Assembly: GCA_023437365.1 (NCBI GenBank)
Contig: JAEZGK010000099.1
Coordinates: 62,001 to 126,000, forward strand
Direction: 5' to 3'
Source: Bacillota bacterium
Lineage (GTDB): Bacteria > Bacillota > Clostridia > Lachnospirales > Lachnospiraceae
Length of the DNA: 64,000 nt
The translations under genes and the position numbers were made by a program. Of this stretch, positions 8,861 to 17,342 are shown piece after piece. Every line of letters begins with the position of its first letter. Within the stretch, counting starts at the first letter, position 1. The notes below the pieces were generated by a model. The model did no database searches, had not been told where the DNA came from, and saw only the letters and a list, made by a program, of their open reading frames with translations.

Positions 8861-9016
8861 ATGGATCGGAAGCAGAAAGAAAAATCCAACCAAAAGAAGC
8901 AAAACGATTTATTTAACAGTACCACGAATTCTGTCAAGCCGGAGAATCAGAACCAGAACCATAATGTTCGTAAGGAAGGTGTTGGCAGGCAGAATAACAA
9001 GTATCGGGATGACTGA
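8861..9016 (+). CDS. Small hydrophilic Asn/Gln/Lys-rich protein (51 aa), hypothetical
   Basis: This short frame starts at ATG 8861 with a near-perfect ribosome binding site (AAAGGAGGG, 8845-8853, 7-nt spacing) and ends at TGA 9014-9016. It begins MDRKQKEKSNQKKQNDLFNS and contains NQNQNHN; there is no hydrophobic stretch, so the product would be soluble and probably disordered. It lies 72 nt after the radical SAM gene and just before a terminator, so it is probably the last gene of that operon. A GTG frame at 8802-9023 overlaps it in another register and also has an upstream AGGAGGG, so only one of the two is likely to be real; I prefer this one. I know no homologue. Confidence 0.5.
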   Translation: MDRKQKEKSNQKKQNDLFNSTTNSVKPENQNQNHNVRKEGVGRQNNKYRDD

Positions 9017-9054
9017 TATCTGAATAGAAACAACAGAATATTACCCACAGATAT

Positions 9055-9121
9055 AACCCACAGCTTAGCGAAGAAGGACCTTCATAAGGGATGAGCCTTC
9101 AAAGCAGAGGTGGGTTTTTTT
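9055..9121 (+). terminator. Terminator of the AmmeMemoRadiSam operon
   Basis: Outer arms AACCCAC (9055-9061) and GTGGGTT (9110-9116) are followed directly by a run of T. An inner GAAGG/CCTTC helix occupies the middle, so the transcript end folds as a two-stem structure. Confidence 0.75.
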
Positions 9122-9164
9122 ACATAACTTTTGGTAAATTTATGAAATTAATCGGGTTTGGGGG

Positions 9165-9193
9165 TTGACAGATTACCGGTACGATGATACCAT
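9165..9193 (+). promoter_or_regulatory. Sigma-A promoter for the glmS leader
   Basis: TTGACA (9165-9170), 17-nt spacer, TACCAT (9188-9193). The start would be near 9200, giving about 190 nt of leader before the glmS ribozyme. A 30-codon frame (9217-9309, MDKSKEDNQDRLPKGRKDNP) lies in that leader without a good ribosome binding site; I do not call it a gene. Confidence 0.7.
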
Positions 9194-9387
9194 GGCTTCA
9201 TCACAAAAAACTCGTAATGGATAAATCCAAAGAAGATAATCAGGATAGACTTCCGAAGGGAAGAAAGGATAATCCCGGAATAAGAACAAAAAGGAGGGCA
9301 GCAGCATAGAATGAAATGAGATTTGTGATGACAGGAACCCATTGACTAAGATCAACCCAAGATCTTTCTTACAGAAATGTATAAATT

Positions 9388-9552
9388 AGCGCCATGCACC
9401 TCCATTGGGATCGGTAATTTGGGGGTTAACGAGGTAGGGAGTCATCGAAATTTTCGGCGGGTGCTCTCTCGTACTTTCCGGGTACGTATATGTCGAATAA
9501 AAATGCCGGTAACGGCAGAACAACAGCGGCATAATCGGAAAATGAATTAGGT
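9388..9552 (+). ncRNA. glmS ribozyme (glucosamine-6-phosphate-activated self-cleaving RNA)
   Basis: The element starts with AGCGCC at 9388-9393 and contains the highly conserved core AACGAGGTAGGG, TCATCGAAATTTTC and GGCGGGTGCTCT in the order and spacing of the glmS ribozyme, with 3' parts GCCGGTAACGGCAGAACAAC and AGCGGCATAATCGG matching the P3-P4 side. Cleavage is expected between A9388 and G9389. It lies about 95 nt before the glmS start. When GlcN6P is high the ribozyme cuts the mRNA, lowering GlmS. The 3' boundary is approximate. Confidence 0.95.
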
Positions 9553-9645
9553 ACAATTCTGACTTTGTAACCATAACAAAGCTTATTTGTGCTGTGAATT
9601 CATCTGTTATCATGAACTTTGAAAACCCGATAGGAGGATATTAAT

Positions 9646-11469
9646 ATGTGTGGAATTATTGGCTATACCGGAAGCCGTAAGGCTAAAGGTATACTTTTAG
9701 GGGGTCTTGCTGCCCTGGAATATCGTGGTTATGACAGTGCAGGAATAGCTTTATATGACGAGAGTAAAATCAGTACGATAAAGACTGTGGGAAAGGTATC
9801 CGAGCTGATGGAAAAGGCTGAGAAGGAACACGACCTCGACGGAACCTGCGGAATCGGACACACAAGATGGGCAACCCACGGAGGAGTAACGGATGTGAAT
9901 GCGCACCCTCACACCTACGGGAAGGTAACCCTATTGCACAACGGTATCATCGAAAATTATCACGCCCTCGAGCTGGAGCTTGCGGGTACGGGCAGAATGC
10001 CGGTGTCACAGACAGATACAGAGGTGGTCGCAATGCTGCTGGACAGTCTGTATGAGGGAGATGCTTACGAGGCAATCTTAAAGGCTGCAGAGAAGGTTGA
10101 AGGAGCATATGCTTTCTGTATCATGTTTGCGGATCAGCCGGAGGTGATCTACAGCCTGCGAAATGCGAGTCCGTTGGTAGCCTGTCACGTGGAGGATGGA
10201 TCTATCATTGCATCCGATCTGGTGGCATTGATGGATTACTCCAAGGATTATTTCGTACTTCCGGAACGACATGTGGCTAAGCTTACCAAACAAGGGATTT
10301 TCGTCACCGACTTTGAAGGCAATCCGGTGGAGCCTCAGATGCTTCATGTGAACTGGGATATTACTGCAGCGCAGAAGAACGGATATCCTCATTTTATGCT
10401 GAAGGAGATTTACGAGCAGCCGGAATCCATCCGCTCGACGATCCTTCCGAGAATTAATTCCGAGGGTGTTCCTGATTTTACGGTGGATCATATCCCGGAT
10501 GCTATATTTGATAAAGTAAACCGTGTCATCATCACCGCCTGCGGTACGGCGATGCATGCCGGTATGGTTGGAAAAGCCATGATTGAGAAGCTCTTACGTA
10601 TTCCGGTAGAGGTAGATATCGCTTCCGAATTCCGTTATCAGAATCCCATCATGGATGAGAATACCCTGGTCATCCTGATTTCCCAATCCGGAGAAACTGC
10701 CGATACCTTGGCAGCGCTGCGGCTTGCGAAGCAGGAGGGAGCTACGACTCTGTCGGTGGTCAATGTCAAGGGCTCCACAATCGCAAGAGAAAGCGATTAT
10801 GTGTTATATACCCATGCAGGCCCTGAGATTGCGGTAGCAAGTACAAAGGCATATACTGCACAGCTGTCCTGTCTTTATCTTCTCGCCTTCAAGTTCGCTC
10901 TGCTACGGGATAAGATTACTGCCGAGGAATGTGCGGGCTATATGAAGGAGCTGCGAGATATCATTCCGGCAATCGAAGAGACACTTGCAAATGATAAAAT
11001 ACTGGATCAAATCTGCGGACATCTGAAGGAGAAGGAGGACCTGTTCTTCATTGGACGCGGACTGGATTATGCGCTCTGTTGGGAGGGCTCCATCAAATTA
11101 AAGGAAATCAGCTACATCCATTCGGAAGCGTATGCTGCCGGGGAATTGAAGCACGGAACTCTGTCCCTGGTAACGGAAGGGGTACCCGTGGTTGCTCTGG
11201 CAACCCAGGCCAGGGTATTTACGAAGATGGTATCCAATGTACGTGAGGTACGTGCGAGAGGTGCCTTTGTCATCCTGATTACCAACGGTACCGCAGAGGT
11301 TGAAGCAAGTGCCTATGACTATCTGATCGAGCTGCCGAAGACTTCGGATTACTTTACCCCCTTCACAACAGCAGTCGTACTTCAGCTGCTGGCATACCAT
11401 ACCTGCGTACACAGGGGCTTTAACGTGGATCAACCCAGAAACCTTGCGAAATCCGTAACGGTGGAATAA
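9646..11469 (+). CDS. glmS: Glutamine-fructose-6-phosphate aminotransferase (isomerizing)
   Basis: A 607-residue GlmS, full length. Cys2 after the initiator Met (MCGIIGYTGSRKAKG) is the glutaminase nucleophile; the N-terminal class II amidotransferase domain is residues about 2-240 (GIGHTRWATHGG, LHNGIIENY). Two SIS sugar-isomerase domains follow (SQSGETADTLAAL and AGELKHGTLSL), ending in the canonical DQPRNLAKSVTVE. It makes glucosamine-6-phosphate for peptidoglycan and other amino sugars. It stands alone, has an AGGAGG site 6 nt before the ATG, and is controlled by the upstream glmS ribozyme. Confidence 0.98.
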   Translation: MCGIIGYTGSRKAKGILLGGLAALEYRGYDSAGIALYDESKISTIKTVGKVSELMEKAEKEHDLDGTCGIGHTRWATHGGVTDVNAHPHTYGKVTLLHNGIIENYHALELELAGTGRMPVSQTDTEVVAMLLDSLYEGDAYEAILKAAEKVEGAYAFCIMFADQPEVIYSLRNASPLVACHVEDGSIIASDLVALMDYSKDYFVLPERHVAKLTKQGIFVTDFEGNPVEPQMLHVNWDITAAQKNGYPHFMLKEIYEQPESIRSTILPRINSEGVPDFTVDHIPDAIFDKVNRVIITACGTAMHAGMVGKAMIEKLLRIPVEVDIASEFRYQNPIMDENTLVILISQSGETADTLAALRLAKQEGATTLSVVNVKGSTIARESDYVLYTHAGPEIAVASTKAYTAQLSCLYLLAFKFALLRDKITAEECAGYMKELRDIIPAIEETLANDKILDQICGHLKEKEDLFFIGRGLDYALCWEGSIKLKEISYIHSEAYAAGELKHGTLSLVTEGVPVVALATQARVFTKMVSNVREVRARGAFVILITNGTAEVEASAYDYLIELPKTSDYFTPFTTAVVLQLLAYHTCVHRGFNVDQPRNLAKSVTVE

Positions 11470-11564
11470 TTGATAGAATTAGAAAAGGGAAAATCGTACA
11501 GAAATAATAAAGTTGTGAACTGTATTATAAAGTTATGAACTGAGCCACCTACAATTTTATATTG

Positions 11565-11601
11565 CCCCTTTCATTAGACACAAGCTAATGGAAGGGGTTT
11601 T
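11565..11601 (+). terminator. Terminator after glmS
   Basis: CCCCTTTCATTAG pairs with CTAATGGAAGGGG around a 7-nt loop, followed by TTTTG. It lies about 95 nt after the glmS stop codon. Confidence 0.88.
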
Positions 11602-11704
11602 GTATTAATATGGATAGTTATAATTCTCCGGAATACCTGATTTTGTTGAAAAGCCGGAACTGCTGGTGTATAATGAAAACCACTAATGGATAAGAGGTCA
11701 TACT

Positions 11705-12472
11705 ATGATATTTGAAACACACGCGCATTATGAAGACGAAGCATTTGATGAAGATAGAGAAGATTTATTGGCTAACCTCCCGGGCAAAGGGATAGAATAT
11801 GTGGTGGATGTGAGTTCCTCGGTGGACTCGGTGGACAAGGTGCTTGCCCTGACAGAGCAATATTCCTATCTCTACGCGGCAGTCGGTATTCATCCGGAAG
11901 CTGCCAAGGAACTAGATGAGGAACGGTTCGCCTGGCTGAAGCAGAAGGTCAGACACCCGAAAAATGTAGCAATCGGGGAAATCGGACTGGATTATTACTG
12001 GGATACCTCAGACCGAGCTACTCAGAAGATTTGGTTTGAACGTCAGATGGAGCTGGCGAAGGAGGTTAACCTTCCACTTATTATACACAGCAGAGATGCA
12101 GCAAATGACACTTATGAGATGCTAAAAGCAGCCAAGGCAGACAGCCTCGGAGCGATCATTCACTGCTTCGGTTATGGAGTAGAGCAGGCCAGACAATACC
12201 TGAATATGGGCTTTTACCTTGGAATCGGCGGTGTCCTGACATTTAAAAACGCTAAGAAATTGAAAGAGGTGGTAACCTTCGCACCACTTGAAGCTCTGGT
12301 ATTGGAGACGGATTGTCCTTATCTGGCACCGGTACCCTTCCGTGGGAAACGAAATGATTCTACAATGCTAACTTATGTTGCTGAGGAAATAGCTCTCCTT
12401 AAGAATATTGATATCGACACCGTAATAAAAGTAACGAACGAGAATGCAAAGCGTTTTTACAGGATTAAGTAA
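11705..12472 (+). CDS. TatD-family metal-dependent hydrolase / DNase
   Basis: A 255-residue TIM-barrel protein of the TatD family. The N-terminal HxH is THAHYED (residues 5-11, instead of the more common DTHCHLD), the metal-bridging GEIGLDYYWD is at about 93-102, IIHSRDA at about 126-132, and the C-terminal ETDCPYLAPVPFRGKRN signature is present. TatD enzymes are 3'-5' exonucleases or generic DNases. The gene sits 5' of rsmA, the common Firmicute arrangement, with a 56-nt gap. RBS AAGAGGT precedes the ATG. Confidence 0.92.
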   Translation: MIFETHAHYEDEAFDEDREDLLANLPGKGIEYVVDVSSSVDSVDKVLALTEQYSYLYAAVGIHPEAAKELDEERFAWLKQKVRHPKNVAIGEIGLDYYWDTSDRATQKIWFERQMELAKEVNLPLIIHSRDAANDTYEMLKAAKADSLGAIIHCFGYGVEQARQYLNMGFYLGIGGVLTFKNAKKLKEVVTFAPLEALVLETDCPYLAPVPFRGKRNDSTMLTYVAEEIALLKNIDIDTVIKVTNENAKRFYRIK

Positions 12473-12528
12473 AAGGAAGAAGCAGCTTAGGCAGATTATA
12501 AAAATATATCAGATATGTGAGGAAGCGC

Positions 12529-13395
12529 ATGGCTACACTGGGAAACCCCAAAAACACCATAGAAATCTTAAATAAATATAGGTTCATCTTCCAGAAGAAA
12601 TTTGGACAGAATTTTTTGATTGATACGCATGTTCTTGATAAGATCATTCAGGCGGCGGAAATCACGAAGGAGGATTTCGTCCTGGAGATCGGACCGGGAA
12701 TCGGAACCCTGACGCAGTATCTTTGCGAAAATGCCAGAGAAGTTGTGGCGGTGGAAATCGACAAGATGCTGATACCGATTCTAGAGGATACCCTGTCGGA
12801 GTATAACAATGTTACGGTAATCAACCAGGATATCCTGAAGCTGGACCTAAATGCACTGGTACAGGAGCGAAACGGCGGCAGACCGATTAAGGTAGTAGCG
12901 AACCTGCCCTATTATATTACGACGCCGATCATTATGGATTTGTTTGAGCGTCATCTTCCGCTTGTGAATGTAACAGTCATGGTGCAGAAGGAAGTTGCCG
13001 ACCGGATGCAGGCTTCTCCCGGTGGGAAGGATTATGGTGCTCTGTCCCTGGCGGTACAATATTATGCCAAGCCTTATATTGCAGCCAATGTTCCTCCGAA
13101 TTGCTTTATGCCGCGTCCGAATGTAGGCTCTGCGGTTATTCGACTTACACTTCATGAGGCTTCACCGGTAAAGGTAAAGGATGAAAAGCTATTATTTAAG
13201 ATGATCCGGGCTTCTTTTAACCAGCGGAGAAAGACACTGGCAAATGGTCTGAATAATTCCGCAGAATTATCCTTTGATAAAGAACAGATTGCAAAGGCAT
13301 TATCTTCGCTTCACCTACCGGAGAATATCCGGGGAGAGGCATTGACACTGGAGCAGTTTGCTGCACTTTCCGAGCTGCTGTCACAAAGCAATTAA
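12529..13395 (+). CDS. rsmA: 16S rRNA (adenine1518/1519-N6,N6)-dimethyltransferase
   Basis: RsmA/KsgA, 288 residues. The start ATG at 12529 (MATLGNPKNTIEILNKY) fits the family N-terminus better than the in-frame GTG at 12517. Hallmarks are KKFGQNFLID near residue 28, SAM motif LEIGPGIGTLTQYL and catalytic NLPYYI. The C-terminal helical domain with FNQRRKTLANGL is intact. It dimethylates two adenines in helix 45 of 16S rRNA during 30S assembly; loss gives kasugamycin resistance. It follows tatD and ends at a strong terminator. Confidence 0.97.
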   Translation: MATLGNPKNTIEILNKYRFIFQKKFGQNFLIDTHVLDKIIQAAEITKEDFVLEIGPGIGTLTQYLCENAREVVAVEIDKMLIPILEDTLSEYNNVTVINQDILKLDLNALVQERNGGRPIKVVANLPYYITTPIIMDLFERHLPLVNVTVMVQKEVADRMQASPGGKDYGALSLAVQYYAKPYIAANVPPNCFMPRPNVGSAVIRLTLHEASPVKVKDEKLLFKMIRASFNQRRKTLANGLNNSAELSFDKEQIAKALSSLHLPENIRGEALTLEQFAALSELLSQSN

Positions 13396-13405
13396 TTATT
13401 TATAC

Positions 13406-13444
13406 AACAAAACCGCAGGCTCTACCTGAAGATGCGGTTTTGTT
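13406..13444 (+). terminator. Terminator after rsmA
   Basis: Perfect 12-bp arms AACAAAACCGCA and TGCGGTTTTGTT around a 15-nt loop, with the T-rich 3' arm typical of intrinsic terminators. It begins 11 nt after the stop codon. Confidence 0.9.
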
Positions 13445-13630
13445 ATTCCGGAAAAGCAGAGAACTCCGTTACTTCACAATCGGCGAAGGTAGGAAATTTA
13501 CAAAAATAAATGTTATAATTAAAAATATTATTGCATAAATATAATATATGTGATACTATACTTTATAAGAAGAAACAATGTGTTCAACCATTAGGAGAAC
13601 TAATATCTGAATACAGGAAATATAATAAGC

Positions 13631-13675
13631 CCAGCTGTTGCATAATTATTAACCATCCATTATGATAGTAGCTGG
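13631..13675 (+). ncRNA. Long hairpin upstream of carB (part of a possible structured RNA)
   Basis: CCAGCT (13631-13636) pairs with AGCTGG (13670-13675), and inside it GCATAAT pairs with ATTATG. It precedes an oligo-T tract (13718-13727). It may be a hairpin of a leader or of a separate RNA; no family was recognised. Confidence 0.4.
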
Positions 13676-13770
13676 AAAGAAAAAAGGTGCAGAGGAAGAA
13701 GAAATGAAAAATGCAAATTTTTTTTGCCCTTTTTTATAGAAAGAGTATGTGACATTAAACTTTATATCTT

Positions 13771-13882
13771 AAACAATGGCGTTTAACTCCTATCAGATGC
13801 GGAAGGAAAGAATCCTCGGATTGCTTACTGCTCCCACATCTGTTCGGCATGAAGCGCTCACCATTGGTGGGCGTTATTGTTT
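13771..13882 (+). ncRNA. Candidate structured RNA ahead of carB
   Basis: AAACAATGGCG (13771-13781) and CGTTATTGTTT (13872-13882) form an 11-bp closing helix with two G-U pairs. Inside, CAGATG pairs with CATCTG, and CGCTCACC pairs with GGTGGGCG around an ATT loop. That hairpin overlaps the 3' strand of the closing helix, so two states are possible. It ends 75 nt before carB and has no poly-U. It does not match the PyrR-binding, T-box or 6S sequences I know. It could be a carB leader or a separate small RNA. Confidence 0.5.
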
Positions 13883-13957
13883 ATAGGCAGAAGAACCCGT
13901 TGTAACACCATTGAAATTAAATCGGGATAATCCCCTCTGCGAAAAAGGAGAACAGGT

Positions 13958-16900
13958 ATGAAGAAAAGAGAAGACATCCACAAGGTATTAATTATTGGTT
14001 CCGGCCCGATTATCATTGGCCAGGCTTGTGAATTCGATTACTCAGGAACACAGGCTTGTAAGGCGCTGAAGAAGCTTGGTTACGAGATTGTTTTGGTAAA
14101 TTCCAATCCGGCTACCATTATGACGGACCCGGATACGGCAGATGTGACTTATATCGAGCCCCTGAATGTGGAAAGACTGACGCAGATTATTGAGAAGGAA
14201 AGACCCGACGGGCTGCTCCCGAATCTTGGCGGTCAATCCGGCCTAAATCTTTGTGCTGAATTGGCATCTGTGGGAGTATTAGAGAAATACAATGTGAAGG
14301 TCATCGGTGTCCAGGTGGATGCAATAGAGCGAGGTGAGGACCGGATCGAATTCAAGAAAACGATGAACTCTCTTGGGATTGAAATGGCAAAAAGTGAGGT
14401 GGCTTACACTGTAGAGGAAGCCTTATCGATAGCTGAAGAGCTAGGGTATCCGGTGGTCATTCGCCCTGCCTATACCATGGGAGGTGCCGGGGGCGGTCTG
14501 GTGTATAACATTGAGGAGTTAAAGACCGTAGTTGCCCGCGGGCTTCAGGCGAGTCTTGTCGGTCAGGTATTGGTTGAGGAATCCATACTTGGTTGGGAGG
14601 AGCTGGAGCTGGAGGTAGTCAGAGATTCGACAGGTAAGATGATTACAGTCTGCTTTATCGAGAACATTGATCCCATGGGTGTTCATACCGGTGATTCCTT
14701 CTGCTCAGCTCCGATGCTTACCATTGCTGAGGAGGTTCAGAAGGAGCTTCAGAGACAGGCATATAAGATCGTGGATGCGATTCAGGTTATTGGTGGTACC
14801 AATGTGCAGTTTGCTCATGATCCGAAGTCAGGGCGTATCATCGTAATCGAGATTAACCCGAGAACCTCCCGTTCTTCGGCACTCGCCTCCAAAGCAACAG
14901 GCTTCCCGATCGCATTAGTTTCTGCCATGCTGGCTTCCGGGTTGGATCTTTGCGACATTCCCTGCGGTAAATACGGTACCCTGGACAAATACGTGCCTGA
15001 TGGGGATTATGTGGTAATCAAGTTTGCTCGTTGGGCATTTGAGAAATTCAAGGGTTCAGAGGATAAGCTCGGTACACAGATGAAGGCTGTTGGTGAAGTC
15101 ATGAGTATCGGAAAGACCTATAAGGAAGCGTTTCAGAAGGCAATCAGAAGCCTTGAGACTGGGCGTTATGGTCTGGGTTATGTCAAGGACTTTGCTGAAC
15201 GGACTAAGGAGGAGCTTTTAAATATGCTCCATGTACCCACCAGTGAGCGCCAGTTCATCTTATATGAAGCACTAAGAAAAGGTGCCACTGTGGAAGAGCT
15301 TCATCAATTAACCAAAATAAAGCATTACTTTATAGAGCAGATGAAGGAATTAGTAGAAGAGGAGGAAGCTTTAAAGGCTTATGACGGAACAATTCCTCCG
15401 GCACAGGTGTTAAAGAGCGCCAAACTAAACGGATTTTCTGATAAATATATAAGTAAGCTATTGCATATCGAGGAAGCAAGGGTTCGTGAAGCGAGAATTC
15501 AGGCGGGCATCAAAGAGGCCTGGGAAGGTGTTCACGTAAGCGGAACAGAGAATGCAGCCTATTATTACTCCACCTATCATTTGAATCAGGATAAATCTCC
15601 GAATTCTGACAAGCCGAAGGTCATGATCCTCGGCGGCGGTCCGAACCGTATCGGTCAGGGTATCGAGTTCGATTACTGCTGCGTACATGCCGCTTTCGCC
15701 CTGAAGGAACAGGGTTTTGAGACGATTATCGTCAACTGTAATCCGGAGACAGTGTCTACAGACTATGATACCTCCGATAAGCTGTACTTCGAACCACTTA
15801 CTCTGGAGGATGTATTAAGCATCTACGAGAAAGAGCAGCCGCTTGGTGTAATAGCACAGTTTGGCGGACAGACACCTCTTAATCTGGCTGCAGAACTGAA
15901 AAAGTATGGGGTCAATATTCTGGGAACGACACCTGAGACCATCGATCTGGCGGAGGACAGAGATTGTTTTCGTGAGATGATGGAGAGGCTAAACATCCCG
16001 ATGCCGGAGTCCGGTATGGCAGTCAATGTGGAAGAAGCGTTGGTAATCGCCCAAAAGATCGGATATCCGGTCATGGTTCGTCCCTCCTATGTACTCGGAG
16101 GACGAGGCATGGAAATTGTACATGATGATGAGAGCCTGGAAGTATACATGAGAGCGGCAGTAGGAGTGACTCCGGACAGACCGATCCTGATCGACCGCTT
16201 CTTGCATAACGCGCTGGAGTGTGAGGCAGATGCCATCAGTGACGGCACGGATGCATTTGTTCCGGCGGTTATGGAACATATTGAGCTTGCCGGTATCCAT
16301 TCCGGTGACAGTGCCTGTGTCATCCCTTCTTTAAATATCTCCGAAGAGAACTTAAAAACGATTAAGGAATATACAATCAAAATAGCCAAGGAAATGAAGG
16401 TATGTGGTCTGATGAACATGCAATATGCGATAGAGGATGGTGTCGTGTATGTTTTGGAAGCCAACCCGAGAGCCTCCAGAACCGTGCCTTTGGTATCCAA
16501 GGTATGCAATATTCAGATGGTAAAGCTTGCAACGCAGATCATCACCTCTAAGCTGACCGGTAAGCCTTCTCCGGTACCGGAGCTTAAGGAGAGCAGATTT
16601 ACCCATTATGGAGTGAAGGAAGCGGTATTCCCGTTCAATATGTTCCCTGAGGTTGACCCGCTACTCGGACCGGAAATGCGCTCCACCGGCGAAGTACTTG
16701 GTTTGGCGGAGTCCTTCGGTGAGGCGTTCTATAAGGCGCAGGAAGCAACCAAGACCAAACTCCCGGAGAGCGGTACAGTTCTAATCAGCGTAAACGATAG
16801 GGATAAGGCAGAGCTGATACCGGTTGCAAGAGGCTTTGCCGAATGCGGCTTTAAGATATTGGCTACTGGTAGAACCTTTGAGCTGATTGAGGCAAGCGGT

Positions 16901-17173
16901 ATTCCGGCGGAGAAGATCTTCAAGCTGTACCAGGGCAGACCGAATATCTTAGATGCAGTAACCAACAAACAGATTGATATCATCGTCAATACCCCGAACG
17001 ATAAGAAGGGGGCAAACGACGACAGCTATATCAGAAAAGCAGCAATTAAGGGAAAGATCTCTTACGTGACCACAATGGCTGCAGCAAAGGCGACCATCGC
17101 CGGCATCAAAGCGGTAAAGAACAACCATGTCGGTGTGAAATCTCTTCAGGAATTCCATAAGGGAATTGGTTGA
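13958..17173 (+). CDS. carB: Carbamoyl-phosphate synthase large subunit
   Basis: A full-length CarB of 1071 residues with the two homologous ATP-grasp halves. The first half has IIGSGPIIIGQACEFDYSGT, GGQSGLNL and RPAYTMGGAGGG; the second has ILGGGPNRIGQGIEFDYCCV, QFGGQTPLN and RPSYVLGGRGME. The C-terminal MGS-like allosteric domain (about residues 930-1071) is present. It makes carbamoyl phosphate for pyrimidine and arginine synthesis with ammonia delivered by CarA. No carA lies next to it, which is unusual; the preceding gene is rsmA and the next is unrelated. The AAAGGAG site lies 8 nt before the ATG. Confidence 0.97.
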   Translation: MKKREDIHKVLIIGSGPIIIGQACEFDYSGTQACKALKKLGYEIVLVNSNPATIMTDPDTADVTYIEPLNVERLTQIIEKERPDGLLPNLGGQSGLNLCAELASVGVLEKYNVKVIGVQVDAIERGEDRIEFKKTMNSLGIEMAKSEVAYTVEEALSIAEELGYPVVIRPAYTMGGAGGGLVYNIEELKTVVARGLQASLVGQVLVEESILGWEELELEVVRDSTGKMITVCFIENIDPMGVHTGDSFCSAPMLTIAEEVQKELQRQAYKIVDAIQVIGGTNVQFAHDPKSGRIIVIEINPRTSRSSALASKATGFPIALVSAMLASGLDLCDIPCGKYGTLDKYVPDGDYVVIKFARWAFEKFKGSEDKLGTQMKAVGEVMSIGKTYKEAFQKAIRSLETGRYGLGYVKDFAERTKEELLNMLHVPTSERQFILYEALRKGATVEELHQLTKIKHYFIEQMKELVEEEEALKAYDGTIPPAQVLKSAKLNGFSDKYISKLLHIEEARVREARIQAGIKEAWEGVHVSGTENAAYYYSTYHLNQDKSPNSDKPKVMILGGGPNRIGQGIEFDYCCVHAAFALKEQGFETIIVNCNPETVSTDYDTSDKLYFEPLTLEDVLSIYEKEQPLGVIAQFGGQTPLNLAAELKKYGVNILGTTPETIDLAEDRDCFREMMERLNIPMPESGMAVNVEEALVIAQKIGYPVMVRPSYVLGGRGMEIVHDDESLEVYMRAAVGVTPDRPILIDRFLHNALECEADAISDGTDAFVPAVMEHIELAGIHSGDSACVIPSLNISEENLKTIKEYTIKIAKEMKVCGLMNMQYAIEDGVVYVLEANPRASRTVPLVSKVCNIQMVKLATQIITSKLTGKPSPVPELKESRFTHYGVKEAVFPFNMFPEVDPLLGPEMRSTGEVLGLAESFGEAFYKAQEATKTKLPESGTVLISVNDRDKAELIPVARGFAECGFKILATGRTFELIEASGIPAEKIFKLYQGRPNILDAVTNKQIDIIVNTPNDKKGANDDSYIRKAAIKGKISYVTTMAAAKATIAGIKAVKNNHVGVKSLQEFHKGIG

Positions 17174-17265
17174 TTGATACATTCCGGGAGACGGGATTTA
17201 GATACAACTGAATTGAAAGGGACGAATTAAGAAATAGCTTTGAGATAATATAAAAACAAGACGAG

Positions 17266-17292
17266 AAGGTGCTGGTAATCAGTACCTTTTTC
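17266..17292 (+). terminator. Terminator after carB
   Basis: AAGGTGCTG and CAGTACCTT enclose a 5-nt loop and lead into TTTTTC. It lies about 95 nt after the carB stop codon. Confidence 0.8.
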
Positions 17293-17342
17293 GTTTAAAA
17301 TAGTTTAAGTAACCAGATAATATATCAGGGAGAGGGTAAGTA

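Noticed and set aside
8802..9023. 73-codon GTG frame after the radical SAM gene
   Set aside because: It has an upstream AGGAGGG, but the Arg-rich product looks like an off-frame reading and it overlaps a better candidate (8861-9016).
9217..9309. 30-codon frame in the glmS leader
   Set aside because: No ribosome binding site at a suitable distance and no homologue known; mentioned only because its composition resembles the 8861 ORF.
10078..10557. 159-codon minus-strand open frame inside glmS
   Set aside because: Antisense shadow of glmS, which is unambiguous.
13771..13882. 6S RNA upstream of carB
   Set aside because: The closing helix and internal asymmetry recall 6S RNA, but the length of about 112 nt and the absence of conserved blocks do not support the name; it is listed only as a candidate structured RNA.
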